Source: Shewanella psychromarinicola (lineage in GTDB: Bacteria > Pseudomonadota > Gammaproteobacteria > Enterobacterales > Shewanellaceae). Taken from it: a DNA stretch of 64,000 bases. Positions 50,117 to 58,697 of the stretch are shown in pieces. Under the pieces are notes generated by a model. That model worked only from the letters and a program-made list of their open reading frames with translations. It ran no database searches and was not told the origin of the DNA. The stretch lies in assembly GCF_003855155.1 (NCBI RefSeq), contig NZ_CP034073.1, positions 4,960,001-5,024,000 on the forward strand, in the 5' to 3' direction. Position 1 is the first letter of the stretch. The number at the start of each line of letters is the position of its first letter. The translations under genes and the position numbers were made by a program.

Positions 50117-50221
50117 TGATACTTGCTGAGCCGAATCCGACATTAACCAGTCCGCAATCAAACTGATTTAATGAATAAACGGTAGATAAACAGACACTAG
50201 ATAGAATAGGTATGTGACTCA

Positions 50222-50824
50222 ATGAGCAGTAAATCCATTAGCAGTAAATCCATTGTTACCACAGATAAAAAACAAGCTATTCTAGACTCGGCATTACAGC
50301 TGTTTGTTAATAATGGTTTTAATGCTACATCGACCGCATCAATTGCCAAAGCGGCTGGCGTGGCAACGGGCACTTTATTTCATCATTTTCCGACAAAAAA
50401 AGACATCATGAGCCAGCTTTTTTTATCCATTAAACAAGAGTTTGCTACCAACATGGTTAGCAGCACTCATTTTAGTGGTGATATCGAACAAGATGCCAAT
50501 ACCCTATGGCAAAAAGCCATCGACTGGGCCATTGCACAACCGTTAAAACAGCTTTTTTTTCTACAGTACTCTATGTCCGCAGACATCGATGCCGACGTCA
50601 GAAAGCAAGCGATGAACAGCATTCTAGGATTTGTTGTCGAATTGATTAATCAAGGTAAACAGCAGCATATTATCGCTGACTTTCCCAATGCGTTATTGCT
50701 CGAAAACTGCCATGGTCAGTACTTAGCTGCCATTCGTTTTTTTACCGACAATCCTCATTTAGGTAACGATGACATTCACCGATGCGCCAGTTTCAGGTTA
50801 TTTTGGCAAGCGATGAAAGCCTAA
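50222..50824 (+). CDS. TetR/AcrR-family transcriptional regulator
   Basis: 200 residues. N-terminal helix-turn-helix (ILDSALQLFVNNGFNATSTA, then SIAKAAGVATGTLFHHFPTKKD), divergent helical ligand domain. Probably represses the aldehyde dehydrogenase gene through the operator at 47595-47614; the IS at 49135 lies between them. The first codons contain an exact 15-bp tandem duplication (50225-50239 and 50240-50254), giving SSKSISSKSI, probably in a disordered N-terminal tail. Confidence 0.9.
   Translation: MSSKSISSKSIVTTDKKQAILDSALQLFVNNGFNATSTASIAKAAGVATGTLFHHFPTKKDIMSQLFLSIKQEFATNMVSSTHFSGDIEQDANTLWQKAIDWAIAQPLKQLFFLQYSMSADIDADVRKQAMNSILGFVVELINQGKQQHIIADFPNALLLENCHGQYLAAIRFFTDNPHLGNDDIHRCASFRLFWQAMKA
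50225..50254. repeat. 15-bp in-frame tandem duplication in the tetR 5' end
   Basis: AGCAGTAAATCCATT occurs twice in succession, adding five codons without breaking the frame. Confidence 0.95.
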
Positions 50825-51133
50825 GCCTGTTGACCTTTCGTGTTTACAATTTGTTCGAACTAAACGGTTTTCTGCTTACATAAGAATGCTGTGAAAAGAC
50901 TAGAGACAAAGTCTTTAACTAGGCTAATACCTTGCAACAAACTTATTTTATAATAATAACTAGGACGGTTTAGGCGGACCCTTCGGGCTGCGTTCGTGGC
51001 TTCTTTGTACTGGGTTATCGCTTATTTATGGAGAATAACGACATCTCATTAGCTCTGCCTTGAAAAAAATGGCCACTAACAGCAGCAAAATTCATCTTGA
51101 AGGTTCAACAGGCTCTAGCATTTATCCCATACA
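50825..51133. other. Intergenic stretch with a G+C-richer structured segment
   Basis: Near 50963-51000 the sequence is more G+C-rich (GGCGGACCCTTCGGGCTGCG), able to fold around CCCTTCGGG; the rest is unremarkable. No gene is supported. Confidence 0.4.
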
Positions 51134-51454
51134 TTATTCATCTAAACTAAAATTCGTTAGATCAATCTGTTCATTTTCAGCCTTTGTCTGGGTGTCAAAA
51201 TCTAATTGAAGAGTATGCGACGTTTGTTCTACTTGTAGCGCCAGTTGCTTCGCTTTATGAATAGCATATTGACGACGTCGTTTGCGCTGTAAACACAAAC
51301 GGATCACATCTTGTTTTCTTAACTCGCTGTAACTCATCCAGTTAAATCGTTCATCTCGGCTTCGAAGGCAGCCCATACAATAGCCACGACTGTCAGACTG
51401 ACAAACGCCAACGCATGGACTGGGCACCGCAAAAAAACTTAACTGTTCCATCAT
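51134..51454 (-). CDS. DUF1289 family cysteine protein
   Basis: 106 residues. The N-terminal domain carries the family pattern CVGVCQSDSRGYCMGCLRSRDE with four Cys, followed by the helical WMSYSELRKQDVIRLCLQRKRRR. Members are thought to bind a metal or Fe-S cluster; function is not established. The acidic C-terminal tail is variable. Divergent from the lipoprotein gene downstream. Confidence 0.88.
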   Translation of the reverse strand: MMEQLSFFAVPSPCVGVCQSDSRGYCMGCLRSRDERFNWMSYSELRKQDVIRLCLQRKRRRQYAIHKAKQLALQVEQTSHTLQLDFDTQTKAENEQIDLTNFSLDE

Positions 51455-51643
51455 TAGAGTGCTTAACCTCAGCTAATATTGAATTTAGTACGTAAATGCT
51501 AAATATACGATATAGTCATTGGTAGGTTGATTTAATGATGAGGCTAGTACTTAACCAACCAAAGTCACCATCAAATACCGTTATGTTAAGGTTATACTAA
51601 TTGAGTTAATTTTGTACATTATTGCACGTTAGTCGGAGGGCTC

Positions 51644-52222
51644 ATGACAACATCAAGGCGTTCGAGTAAAGGGTTAATACACACAATGGCAGCTTGTAAG
51701 CCCATTTTACTTTTATGTGGCCTGTTATTGCTGGCCTCTTGTGCGACAAAACCCAAGCAAGATTATGATGTCAATTACGACTTCTCTGTACTCAAAACAT
51801 TCAGTCAACTCACCGTAAAACAAACTGATGATCCTTTAACCGCTGACCGAATTAATGACGACATTAAGCAAACCTTACTTAACCAAGGTTATCTCTTTAG
51901 CGCCAGCAATGCTGATTTTGTAGTCAACTATGCCTTTATCACTGAAAACAAAGAAAAAGATTCAGGGCTTTCTATCGGCTTAGGTTCTGGAACTTGGGGC
52001 TCTAGTGGTGGGATAAGTCTTGGCACGAGTATCGGTATCCCGCTAGGCAGTAACACAGCTAAAACGCAAACTATTCAAATTGATATTATCGACCCAGCCG
52101 ACAAACGCTTAATTTGGCGCGGCAATGGTCAGTACCACTTTGATCAAGGTGGCGAAGTTAAAGCACAAGGCATTAACCAAACTGTTGCCGCTATCTTGGC
52201 GCAATTCCCCCCGAAAAAGTAA
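51644..52222 (+). CDS. DUF4136 lipoprotein
   Basis: 192 residues with a lipoprotein signal (LLCGLLLLASCATKPKQDY) and a DUF4136 domain (VLKTFSQL, INDDIKQTLLNQGY, ADFVVNYAFITENKEKD, a glycine-rich segment, RLIWRGNGQYHF). GGAGG lies 8 nt before the ATG. Likely anchored in the outer membrane; function unknown. Confidence 0.88.
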   Translation: MTTSRRSSKGLIHTMAACKPILLLCGLLLLASCATKPKQDYDVNYDFSVLKTFSQLTVKQTDDPLTADRINDDIKQTLLNQGYLFSASNADFVVNYAFITENKEKDSGLSIGLGSGTWGSSGGISLGTSIGIPLGSNTAKTQTIQIDIIDPADKRLIWRGNGQYHFDQGGEVKAQGINQTVAAILAQFPPKK

Positions 52223-52379
52223 TCTACACTCTATTTTAGTTGCCGTTTATCCTTGTTGAACGGCGACTACTTTACATAGAAACGCCAGCTCTTCGAGCCG
52301 ACTTAACACAAATATCTATTTAGCAATTTGCGACTACACGGTAAACTAGCTATCACACTACTTTATTGACCTCGTTAAA

Positions 52380-53024
52380 ATGACTACAGAAACATACAAC
52401 CAAGCTTTATTAACCCTTGCGCTAGCTGGAATCGATGCCATAAATACCTCGGCATCACAACACAAAGCCGTCAGAACTGCAGCACAAGAAAGCCATTTTC
52501 TATGTAACTGGATGGTTGAGTCGTTAAAAACAAAACGCTTTTCGAAACTAATGGCCGACGACTTAACGGCCTGGATAAGTCAAGCTCGAAGTCAAGGTGC
52601 TGGGGCTCAACTTAAACAACGATTAACCTGTATTGCCGATCAATACCAACAAGTTAATAACAGTGCTATCGCCACTGGCACTGGGCTTAAAAACCTATTA
52701 ACCGGACTCGCAGCACAAGAATGGGTGGTGGTAACCGATACCGACATTGATGCCAAATTGAAGATCAACAGTGACGGTAAATCAAGTTTAATAATCTCAG
52801 CAAAAGAATTTAATCAACACATTGTTGATGATAAAATTGTCAAACCAATCTCAATGTACATTCGTGGTGATGAAAAGTTGGTTGCACGGTTAGCATTAGA
52901 GCAAGGTGTATTACTCAGCCAAGGCAATAAAAAGACCTCATTGATCAAACATCATAAAACTTATGTATTAATACCTGATAACTTACACTCAAGTTTATGT
53001 TTACTGTGCCTTGATCTTTATTAA
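52380..53024 (+). CDS. DUF2913 family protein
   Basis: 214 residues, no signal or membrane segment. Resembles the DUF2913 family of Vibrio/Shewanella as I remember it (LLTLALAGIDAI at the N-terminus, FLCNWMVESLKTKRF, then a C-terminal KHHKTYVLIPDN). Function unknown. Single gene with no clear ribosome site other than ACCTCG before the ATG. Confidence 0.7.
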   Translation: MTTETYNQALLTLALAGIDAINTSASQHKAVRTAAQESHFLCNWMVESLKTKRFSKLMADDLTAWISQARSQGAGAQLKQRLTCIADQYQQVNNSAIATGTGLKNLLTGLAAQEWVVVTDTDIDAKLKINSDGKSSLIISAKEFNQHIVDDKIVKPISMYIRGDEKLVARLALEQGVLLSQGNKKTSLIKHHKTYVLIPDNLHSSLCLLCLDLY

Positions 53025-53075
53025 GCAGCGAAAATTGTTGTAGTATTAATAGAATATTAAAGATAAGGAGTCACC

Positions 53076-53819
53076 ATGAAAAAAGGCTTTCTAGCACTCA
53101 CCTGCTTGGTGATATTTTTTTGTGGTTCCACCGTTCAAGCGAGCACAGCACTTAAGTATAACGTCAATGCCTCCAGCAGTTGGGTGCCTTATTACATTGC
53201 TGGATCGGCTGAAAACCCAGGAATACTCGGCGAGCTGGTTCCGTTACTGCTTGCAAAGGCCAACATTGAAGTTGAAAAAAACAATTATCCTCCAAAAAGA
53301 ACTAATTACGCCTTAGCGAATGGCTTACTAGACTTCGACTTTGTTAGCCCAAGCTGGTTTGAGGATCAAAAAGTAGGCGATAATTTTGTCTCATCGATAG
53401 CGATATTAGTCATTCAAGAAAACATTATCACTTTAGACAAAAATGCTCAAAAATGGCAAGACGTTAATCAGATTAAAGGTAAAAAAATAGGCACAATTCG
53501 TGGCTACCTTTACCACGACGATACAGAGTTTACTCGAGTTGATTTTACCTCTGAGAGAGAACTCATCAAGGCATTACATAAAGAGCGAGTTGAAGCGGTT
53601 ATCTCTGGAGATTTACCCGCCTTGTATTGGGCAAAAAAACTCAATAGACCAGTCACCCTTGCCGCGATTCATTCAGAAGGCCACTTAGTCATGCGCCTTC
53701 GTAAAAAACATACTGCCTTATTACCACAAATTAATGCCGCTATTGCTGAATTTAACCAAAATGGCACCACTCAAAGCATTATCGAAAAATACACTAAGCA
53801 GGATGTGTTTAGTCGTTAA
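53076..53819 (+). CDS. Periplasmic solute-binding protein (type 3 extracellular domain)
   Basis: 247 residues with an N-terminal signal peptide (FLALTCLVIFFCGSTVQAS) and an SBP_bac_3-type bilobal fold (SSWVPYYIAGSAENPGILGE, GLLDFDFVSPSWFED, KKIGTIRGYLYHDD, AVISGDLPALYWAKKL). AAGGAG lies upstream of the ATG. There are no ABC-permease or kinase genes nearby, so it might be an orphan amino-acid-like binding protein. Convergent with the DsrE-like gene only 7 nt away. Confidence 0.85.
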   Translation: MKKGFLALTCLVIFFCGSTVQASTALKYNVNASSSWVPYYIAGSAENPGILGELVPLLLAKANIEVEKNNYPPKRTNYALANGLLDFDFVSPSWFEDQKVGDNFVSSIAILVIQENIITLDKNAQKWQDVNQIKGKKIGTIRGYLYHDDTEFTRVDFTSERELIKALHKERVEAVISGDLPALYWAKKLNRPVTLAAIHSEGHLVMRLRKKHTALLPQINAAIAEFNQNGTTQSIIEKYTKQDVFSR

Positions 53820-53826
53820 TATGGGG

Positions 53827-54399
53827 TTAAAACGGATTAACGCTGTAGCCTTCGCGGGCTAATACGGCATGTGCGGTTAACGCCGATAACGCCATGTCAA
53901 CACCCGGCAGCAAGTCATCAGGAGTAATGCCGTAATAGGCGGCTGTTTGACCACACACATAGAACTTAACCCCCTGTCTTACCAACTGCACAATTAAATC
54001 TGAATTAGCATTCTTCTGCCCTGCATTCAACTGCTGATAAAAACTATCCTTGGTCATATCGCTAGCCGCTTTACCATGCACCACCATAGCAAGCGAAATG
54101 TCTTTCAGTTTAACCCCGGCTGCCACATGCATATTAATAAAGCGCGCCAAAGTATCAATACTAGAGTTTATTTCAGCGGGTTTAGCGGCTGTACCTAAAT
54201 CAAAAGCAACTTTAAACTTCATGCCTGTTGGTATGGTTAAGCTGCTATTCACTTCGGCCACTTTTCCGTAGTCTTTAATCACTGGTCCCGGTTTAAAAGC
54301 ATCAATACCAGCGGTTGCCGTAAATGATGAACACGCTATTAATGTCAACACGGCCGATGTGATAACGCATCTACTCATTGAAGGTAAACTGATTTCCAT
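53827..54399 (-). CDS. DsrE-family protein with signal peptide
   Basis: 190 residues. N-terminal secretion signal (VLTLIACSSFTATAGIDA), then a DsrE/DsrF-like fold with LARFINMHVAAGVKLKDISLAMVVHGKA and the Cys-containing loop FYVCGQTAAYYGI. This resembles periplasmic DsrE-like proteins of the YrkE/PA-type group; sulfur-relay function is only a family hint. Confidence 0.82.
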   Translation of the reverse strand: MEISLPSMSRCVITSAVLTLIACSSFTATAGIDAFKPGPVIKDYGKVAEVNSSLTIPTGMKFKVAFDLGTAAKPAEINSSIDTLARFINMHVAAGVKLKDISLAMVVHGKAASDMTKDSFYQQLNAGQKNANSDLIVQLVRQGVKFYVCGQTAAYYGITPDDLLPGVDMALSALTAHAVLAREGYSVNPF

Positions 54400-54468
54400 T
54401 ATGTTGATCTTCCTTATCTCTATTTTTATGATTACTCTAGCACAGATTAGCGCTTAGGTTTTAGACCC

Positions 54469-55008
54469 TTGCTGAGTATAATGATGCGCTCAAAAACACC
54501 AAGAATGAATGATATGTCAATACGTCCAATTTACGCGACCGACTGGCCCGCTATTATGGCGATCCAAGCACAATGTTATGTTGAACTAGCGCCAGAGTCG
54601 CTTGGTGTTATGCAAAGTAAATGGCGAACGTCGCCGACTAGCTGTGTCGTGTTTGAACGACAAGGTCGCGTTTTAGCTTATGCCCTTGTTCACCCTTGGC
54701 AACGAGGCGATGCCCCGTCATTGAATACCGAAATCAGTGGCCAGATTGATGCTAACTGCTGGTATTTACATGACATGGCCATTTCACCCAATGCACAAGG
54801 CATGGGAATTGGTAAACAACTCTTCACTTATGTTGTAAATCAAGCAAAAGCGTTGACGGTGAAGGGGATTGGACTGGTGGCCGTACAGGGTGCGCAAACG
54901 TACTGGCAACAACAAGGGTTTAAAGCAGACATCACATCAGCAAAACTGACACAATCACTAGATAGTTACCCTGATGGGGCATGTTATTTGTATTTACCCT
55001 TATTATAA
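54469..55008 (+). CDS. GNAT-family N-acetyltransferase
   Basis: Acetyl-CoA-dependent acyltransferase of unknown substrate, up to 179 residues. The acetyl-CoA loop is NAQGMGIGKQLFTYV in motif A, preceded by WYLHDMAISP and followed by VAVQGAQTYWQQQGFK. Possible starts are 54469, 54505 and 54514; MSIRPIYATDWPAI at 54514 looks like the true N-terminus, but no start has a strong ribosome site. Next to a DUF486 pseudogene. Confidence 0.87.
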   Translation: MLSIMMRSKTPRMNDMSIRPIYATDWPAIMAIQAQCYVELAPESLGVMQSKWRTSPTSCVVFERQGRVLAYALVHPWQRGDAPSLNTEISGQIDANCWYLHDMAISPNAQGMGIGKQLFTYVVNQAKALTVKGIGLVAVQGAQTYWQQQGFKADITSAKLTQSLDSYPDGACYLYLPLL

Positions 55009-55017
55009 AGGTTCCCC

Positions 55018-55299
55018 TCTAAGCCGCCAGCAGTCGTCACGACGGTTTTGTTAGCCAATACTTTTTATGATGTTTTTGTTTGCTATGGCAATGTTAAAAC
55101 CTTAAACCGCAAGGATTAGCTTAGTACAGCATTAGTCAGCAGGGGCATCGTATTATTTGAATATTTATTGCAAGTTCATGCCGATCAGCTTGGTTATACG
55201 TCGATGAACGTGGGATAATCGAAGATTGTGCATCAGATCATCACCCTATGGGTATTTGTCTCTTTTACCATTTGGTACCTCAAAAATCATAACGCTTAA
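55018..55299 (+). pseudogene. DMT-family (DUF486) small membrane protein, inactivated
   Basis: A continuous frame without indels encodes a DUF486-like protein broken by two stops: PPAVVTTVLLANTFYDVF, VKTLNRKD then TAG (55117-55119, where I expect Trp), then STALVSRGIVLFEYLLQV, GYTSMNVG then TAA (55216-55218, where I expect Gln), then IITLWVFVSFTIWYLK to a stop at 55297-55299. The known family reads SWGIALFEYLLQVPANRIGY and MNVGQLKI. No start codon is evident. The sequence lies between the GNAT and DUF2960 genes. Confidence 0.85.
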
Positions 55300-55381
55300 G
55301 TCTTTGTCGGCAGATTGATGCCTTTGGGGTGCCGTATTATTTACATTAAAAAATGAATTACATTAATTTCAGGAGTTCGCC

Positions 55382-55636
55382 ATGGCGCGCCAAGTTATCT
55401 ATACCTTTAAAGGCAAAACCAAAACTATCGCGTTTAGCTATGACATACATCATGATCTTTATGAAGCAGCAGCTCAAGCTGAAGGGATTGATTTAAAAAA
55501 GTTTTTAGCCATGGAGCAACAAGTTGCGTTAACGTCAAAAAAAGGCGCGAAAGCAGAGAAAGAATTTCGTAAAACTGAATTTGCACGTTTTGGTTTTACT
55601 AGCATCAAATTTGTTCGTGAAGATGATGAGGTTTAA
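55382..55636 (+). CDS. DUF2960 family protein
   Basis: 84 residues beginning MARQVIYTFKGKTKTIAFSY; helical with a lysine-rich C-terminal half (ALTSKKGAKAEKEFRKTEFA). The family is restricted, as far as I recall, to Shewanella/Vibrio-like bacteria and has no known role. AGGAG lies upstream. Followed 27 nt later by the RDD gene. Confidence 0.85.
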   Translation: MARQVIYTFKGKTKTIAFSYDIHHDLYEAAAQAEGIDLKKFLAMEQQVALTSKKGAKAEKEFRKTEFARFGFTSIKFVREDDEV

Positions 55637-55663
55637 TCATTTTGGTTTACATAAGGACTCTCT

Positions 55664-56173
55664 ATGTTGAATTCAGATCATGCTAATTTCCCTCGAGCCA
55701 GTTTTTTTCGACGTTTAGGTGCAATGACGTATGACTCAATGCTTGCTGTAGCCGTTTATATGTTTGCTGGCGCGGTTGGTTTTGCCGTTTTCTTGGGTCT
55801 GCAAAGTAGCGGACTTATCGCGATGAATGGTCACGAAGACGTGTCAGATTTGCTCAATAACACTCCGGTTTATCATGGACTTTATCAGCTCTGGATAGCC
55901 ATTTGTGTCGGCGGATTTTATGCCGTGTTTTGGAGCCGAGGTGGGCAAACATTAGGTATGCGAGCTTGGCGACTTAAAGTTCAACATCCCAATGGCCAAG
56001 ACTTAAGTTTCATTACCGCCTGCGCTCGGGTAGTTTGGTCGTTATTAGGTATTGGTAATCTGTGGATTATCATCAATGATGACAAATTAGCATTACAAGA
56101 CATGATGACCCGTTCTGAGGTTGTGGTATTGTCAGTAGAAGCTAATCAAATGCGTAACTGGCGTGGCGCATAA
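55664..56173 (+). CDS. RDD-family membrane protein
   Basis: 169 residues, with the family motif FFRRLGAMTYDSMLAVAVYM, two N-terminal membrane segments and VFWSRGGQTLGMRAWRLKVQ in the middle. RDD proteins are small integral membrane proteins, some linked to ion or metabolite transport; this one is not assigned. Probably cotranscribed with the DUF2960 gene. Confidence 0.88.
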   Translation: MLNSDHANFPRASFFRRLGAMTYDSMLAVAVYMFAGAVGFAVFLGLQSSGLIAMNGHEDVSDLLNNTPVYHGLYQLWIAICVGGFYAVFWSRGGQTLGMRAWRLKVQHPNGQDLSFITACARVVWSLLGIGNLWIIINDDKLALQDMMTRSEVVVLSVEANQMRNWRGA

Positions 56174-56196
56174 TCAATTGGCCTTTACCAATAATA

Positions 56197-56222
56197 AAAT
56201 GGCAACCAAAGGTTGCCATTTT
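56197..56222. terminator. Bidirectional terminator between the RDD gene and lptG
   Basis: Arms ATGGCAACC and GGTTGCCAT with loop AAA, A-rich before and T-rich after; it serves both convergent genes. Confidence 0.88.
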
Positions 56223-56256
56223 TGCATCACAGTTTAATGTTCAAATTAACGTTTAG

Positions 56257-57315
56257 TTACTTACGAATGTAATACAAAGCTAATCCAGTAAATAACATGC
56301 TGGGGGCAATTGCGCCAACCACCGCAGGTAACTCATACACTATGCTCATAGGACCAAATATCTCATTACTAATATAAAAGCTAAATCCTGCTACTACACC
56401 GAGTAACACACGAGCTCCCATGGTCACAGTACGTAACGGACCGAACACAAACGACAATGCCACTAACATCATCACTGCCACCGTTACTGGCTGCATAATC
56501 TTGCGCCACAGTGCCAGTTCATAACGACTCGGATCTTGTTGGTTGATTTTTAAATAATCCAAGTAGTCAATTAAGCCACTAATGGATAATGCCTCTGGTT
56601 TAACCGACACAACACTGAGCTTATCTGGGGTTAATGAAGACTGCCACACATCGGTATCAAGATGGTCGCGAATAACTCGGTCCTCTTTTACCGTGGTATT
56701 ATCAACTGCAGATAGCTGCCAAGCATCGCCAATAAATTCGGCGGTTTTAGCATGGGTCACTCCGGTTAATTCTTGTTGATCGTTAAACTCATATAAGCGA
56801 ATATCAATCAGAGTATTAACGTCTTTAACCTCACCGATATTAACGAATAAGTCACCATCTTTAGCCCAAATACCCCGATGTGATTTAATCAAACTGCCAC
56901 CCGATATTTTAGTCGCTTGAAGTTCTTTAGCACTTTTTTCGGCAATAGGCGCGCCCCATTCACCGAGCGCCATGACCATGATCATTAACGGAACAGCCGT
57001 TTTCATTGCAGATTGGGTGATTTGTAAGCGCGACATACCAGAGACTTGCATCACCACTAACTCAGAGTTAGATGCCAGCATGCCCATACCAATTAACGCA
57101 CCTAGCAGTACCGCCATAGGGAAAAACATTTCAATATCACGGGGCACTAAAAACAACACGTATATGCCAGCATCTAGCATGGTATAAGCACCACGCCCAA
57201 CCAAACGCAGTTGATCAACCCACTTAATGATGCCTGACAACCCAGTCAAAATCAGTAAACACAAGCCTGATGTACTAACGATCATACGAGCAATATAAAG
57301 GTCTAGTATTTTCAT
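56257..57315 (-). CDS. lptG: LPS export ABC permease LptG
   Basis: Inner-membrane subunit of the LptB2FGC complex that extracts lipopolysaccharide toward the outer membrane. 352 residues, six membrane helices in two groups around a periplasmic beta-jellyroll. DLYIARMIVSTSGLCLLILTGL at the N-terminus, LLGALIGMGMLASNSELVVMQVSGMS and the C-terminal FGPLRTVTMGARVLLGV are family-typical. Its start overlaps the lptF stop by 4 nt (ATGA). Confidence 0.96.
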   Translation of the reverse strand: MKILDLYIARMIVSTSGLCLLILTGLSGIIKWVDQLRLVGRGAYTMLDAGIYVLFLVPRDIEMFFPMAVLLGALIGMGMLASNSELVVMQVSGMSRLQITQSAMKTAVPLMIMVMALGEWGAPIAEKSAKELQATKISGGSLIKSHRGIWAKDGDLFVNIGEVKDVNTLIDIRLYEFNDQQELTGVTHAKTAEFIGDAWQLSAVDNTTVKEDRVIRDHLDTDVWQSSLTPDKLSVVSVKPEALSISGLIDYLDYLKINQQDPSRYELALWRKIMQPVTVAVMMLVALSFVFGPLRTVTMGARVLLGVVAGFSFYISNEIFGPMSIVYELPAVVGAIAPSMLFTGLALYYIRK

Positions 57316-58424
57316 GCAGTCACCTGCTTGCGTTTAAATAAACCCAGGAACTTCATCCCTGTCGGGCGTTCTTTAATAAGTAATAACAACCCTAATATCA
57401 ACGCAAAGCCATGGATCCACCACATGCCTAAAAATTGCGGCACCACCTCATCTTGCAGGGCTTTTCGGCCTGCAATCATTAATCCAAAGTAGCCCAAATA
57501 AAGCAAAATAGCGGGACCCATTTTAGCAAACTTACCCTGGCGAACATTAACCCGCGCTAACGGCACCGCAATTAACGTCAACAATGGGATCGCGATAGGG
57601 ATAGCTAAGCGCCACTGAAATTCAGCTGCCGCTTCAGGTCCTGGAGTATCCAACAATTGATCAACTGGCATTGCAGATAATTTGCGTCGCCGCTCATCCA
57701 CTTCTTGTTCTTTAATCTCCATTTTATAACCACCAAACTCAATTATTTGTAGTTCAAGTGATTTAGGGCTGCCTTGATAGCGGAAGCCTTTTTCGAGCTG
57801 TAATTGCTGGCTGCCAAAATCATCTTCAATCACTCGACCTTTGTTAGCCACCACAATATTAGTTAAGCCATATTCGTCTTCAGGATCGGGAAGTTGTGCA
57901 ACAAATACTTTATCCAAAGTGTTGTCTTTATTTATTTTTTCAACAAACAATACCGCTCGCCCATTCGGGCTTGCTTGAAAGCGACCTTGGGTTAATGCCG
58001 CTAATCCGGCTTCAGATTGGGCTTTTTCTAAGACCTGGTTTTGACGCTCTTCCGCCCAAGGGCCAACATAAACAGACAAATAAGCGGTAAACAATAAATT
58101 GCCAATCGCAAGTAATAAGGTTACTCGAGTGACATACCATTCACTGACACCAACACCATGCAGTACCACCATTTCATTTTCGGCATACATTCGCCCATGG
58201 GCCAACAATATCCCTAAAAAGAAACTCAGCGGCAACACTAACACCGTTAATTGAGGCAAATTTAAGCCTAATAATGTCATCACCAAGGAAGCCGGGAACT
58301 CACCATCAGAGGCATCAGCTAACACGCGCACAAACTGTTGACTGATAAAAATAGTTAGCAGCACTAAAAGTACTGAGAATTGCGCTTTTAAAACTTCACT
58401 AATAAGATATCTAAATACAATCAC
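57312..58424 (-). CDS. lptF: LPS export ABC permease LptF
   Basis: Partner of LptG. 370 residues with the same architecture: YLISEVLKAQFSVLLVLLTIF N-terminus, HGRMYAENEMVVLHGVGVSE coupling helix, LARVNVRQGKFAKMGPAILLYLGYF in the C-terminal membrane domain. Divergent from pepA across 273 nt, the common gammaproteobacterial arrangement. Confidence 0.96.
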   Translation of the reverse strand: MIVFRYLISEVLKAQFSVLLVLLTIFISQQFVRVLADASDGEFPASLVMTLLGLNLPQLTVLVLPLSFFLGILLAHGRMYAENEMVVLHGVGVSEWYVTRVTLLLAIGNLLFTAYLSVYVGPWAEERQNQVLEKAQSEAGLAALTQGRFQASPNGRAVLFVEKINKDNTLDKVFVAQLPDPEDEYGLTNIVVANKGRVIEDDFGSQQLQLEKGFRYQGSPKSLELQIIEFGGYKMEIKEQEVDERRRKLSAMPVDQLLDTPGPEAAAEFQWRLAIPIAIPLLTLIAVPLARVNVRQGKFAKMGPAILLYLGYFGLMIAGRKALQDEVVPQFLGMWWIHGFALILGLLLLIKERPTGMKFLGLFKRKQVTA

Positions 58425-58697
58425 AAGTAGGATCCGGTGGCTAAACTTATCTTTTTACTGGTATCAGAGCAACTTTCATGTAAACTGTCTACTTTCAGCA
58501 GTTTTGCTAGTTTTCTGACCAGCGCGGAAGGTGCTTTGGGGTCATGGTTAACATCTATTTTGGCTGTCAATTTACGCCTTTTTTTCGTTAATAATCCCAA
58601 ACAGCTATCACCTTTTCGTTGATTATATGCCAGATGGCCTAATGCAAACATTATCTAATAAATATAGTAATTTGTCTTTAAGAATCTAGGAGTGCTC
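58425..58697. promoter_or_regulatory. Divergent promoter region of lptFG and pepA
   Basis: No credible gene (see rejected items). It must carry promoters for both directions, but I cannot place them with confidence. In E. coli this region drives lptFG and pepA, and PepA itself is a DNA-binding protein. Confidence 0.5.

Larger units (their letters stand above)
49119..50126. repeat. Inverted repeat split by an IS element
   Basis: Left arm GCAAGTAT (49119-49126) and right arm ATACTTGC (50119-50126). Removing the IS and one target copy restores an 8-bp-arm hairpin with a 10-nt loop just downstream of the aldehyde dehydrogenase gene. There is no T-run, so it is not a classical terminator. Confidence 0.8.

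Noticed and set aside
49119..50126. Terminator of the aldehyde dehydrogenase gene split by the IS
   Set aside because: The rebuilt hairpin has no T-run on either side, so I list it only as an inverted repeat.
58421..58651. A 76-codon minus-strand frame between lptF and pepA
   Set aside because: No ribosome site before its ATG, no family resemblance, and it fills a divergent promoter region; both strands are open there by chance.
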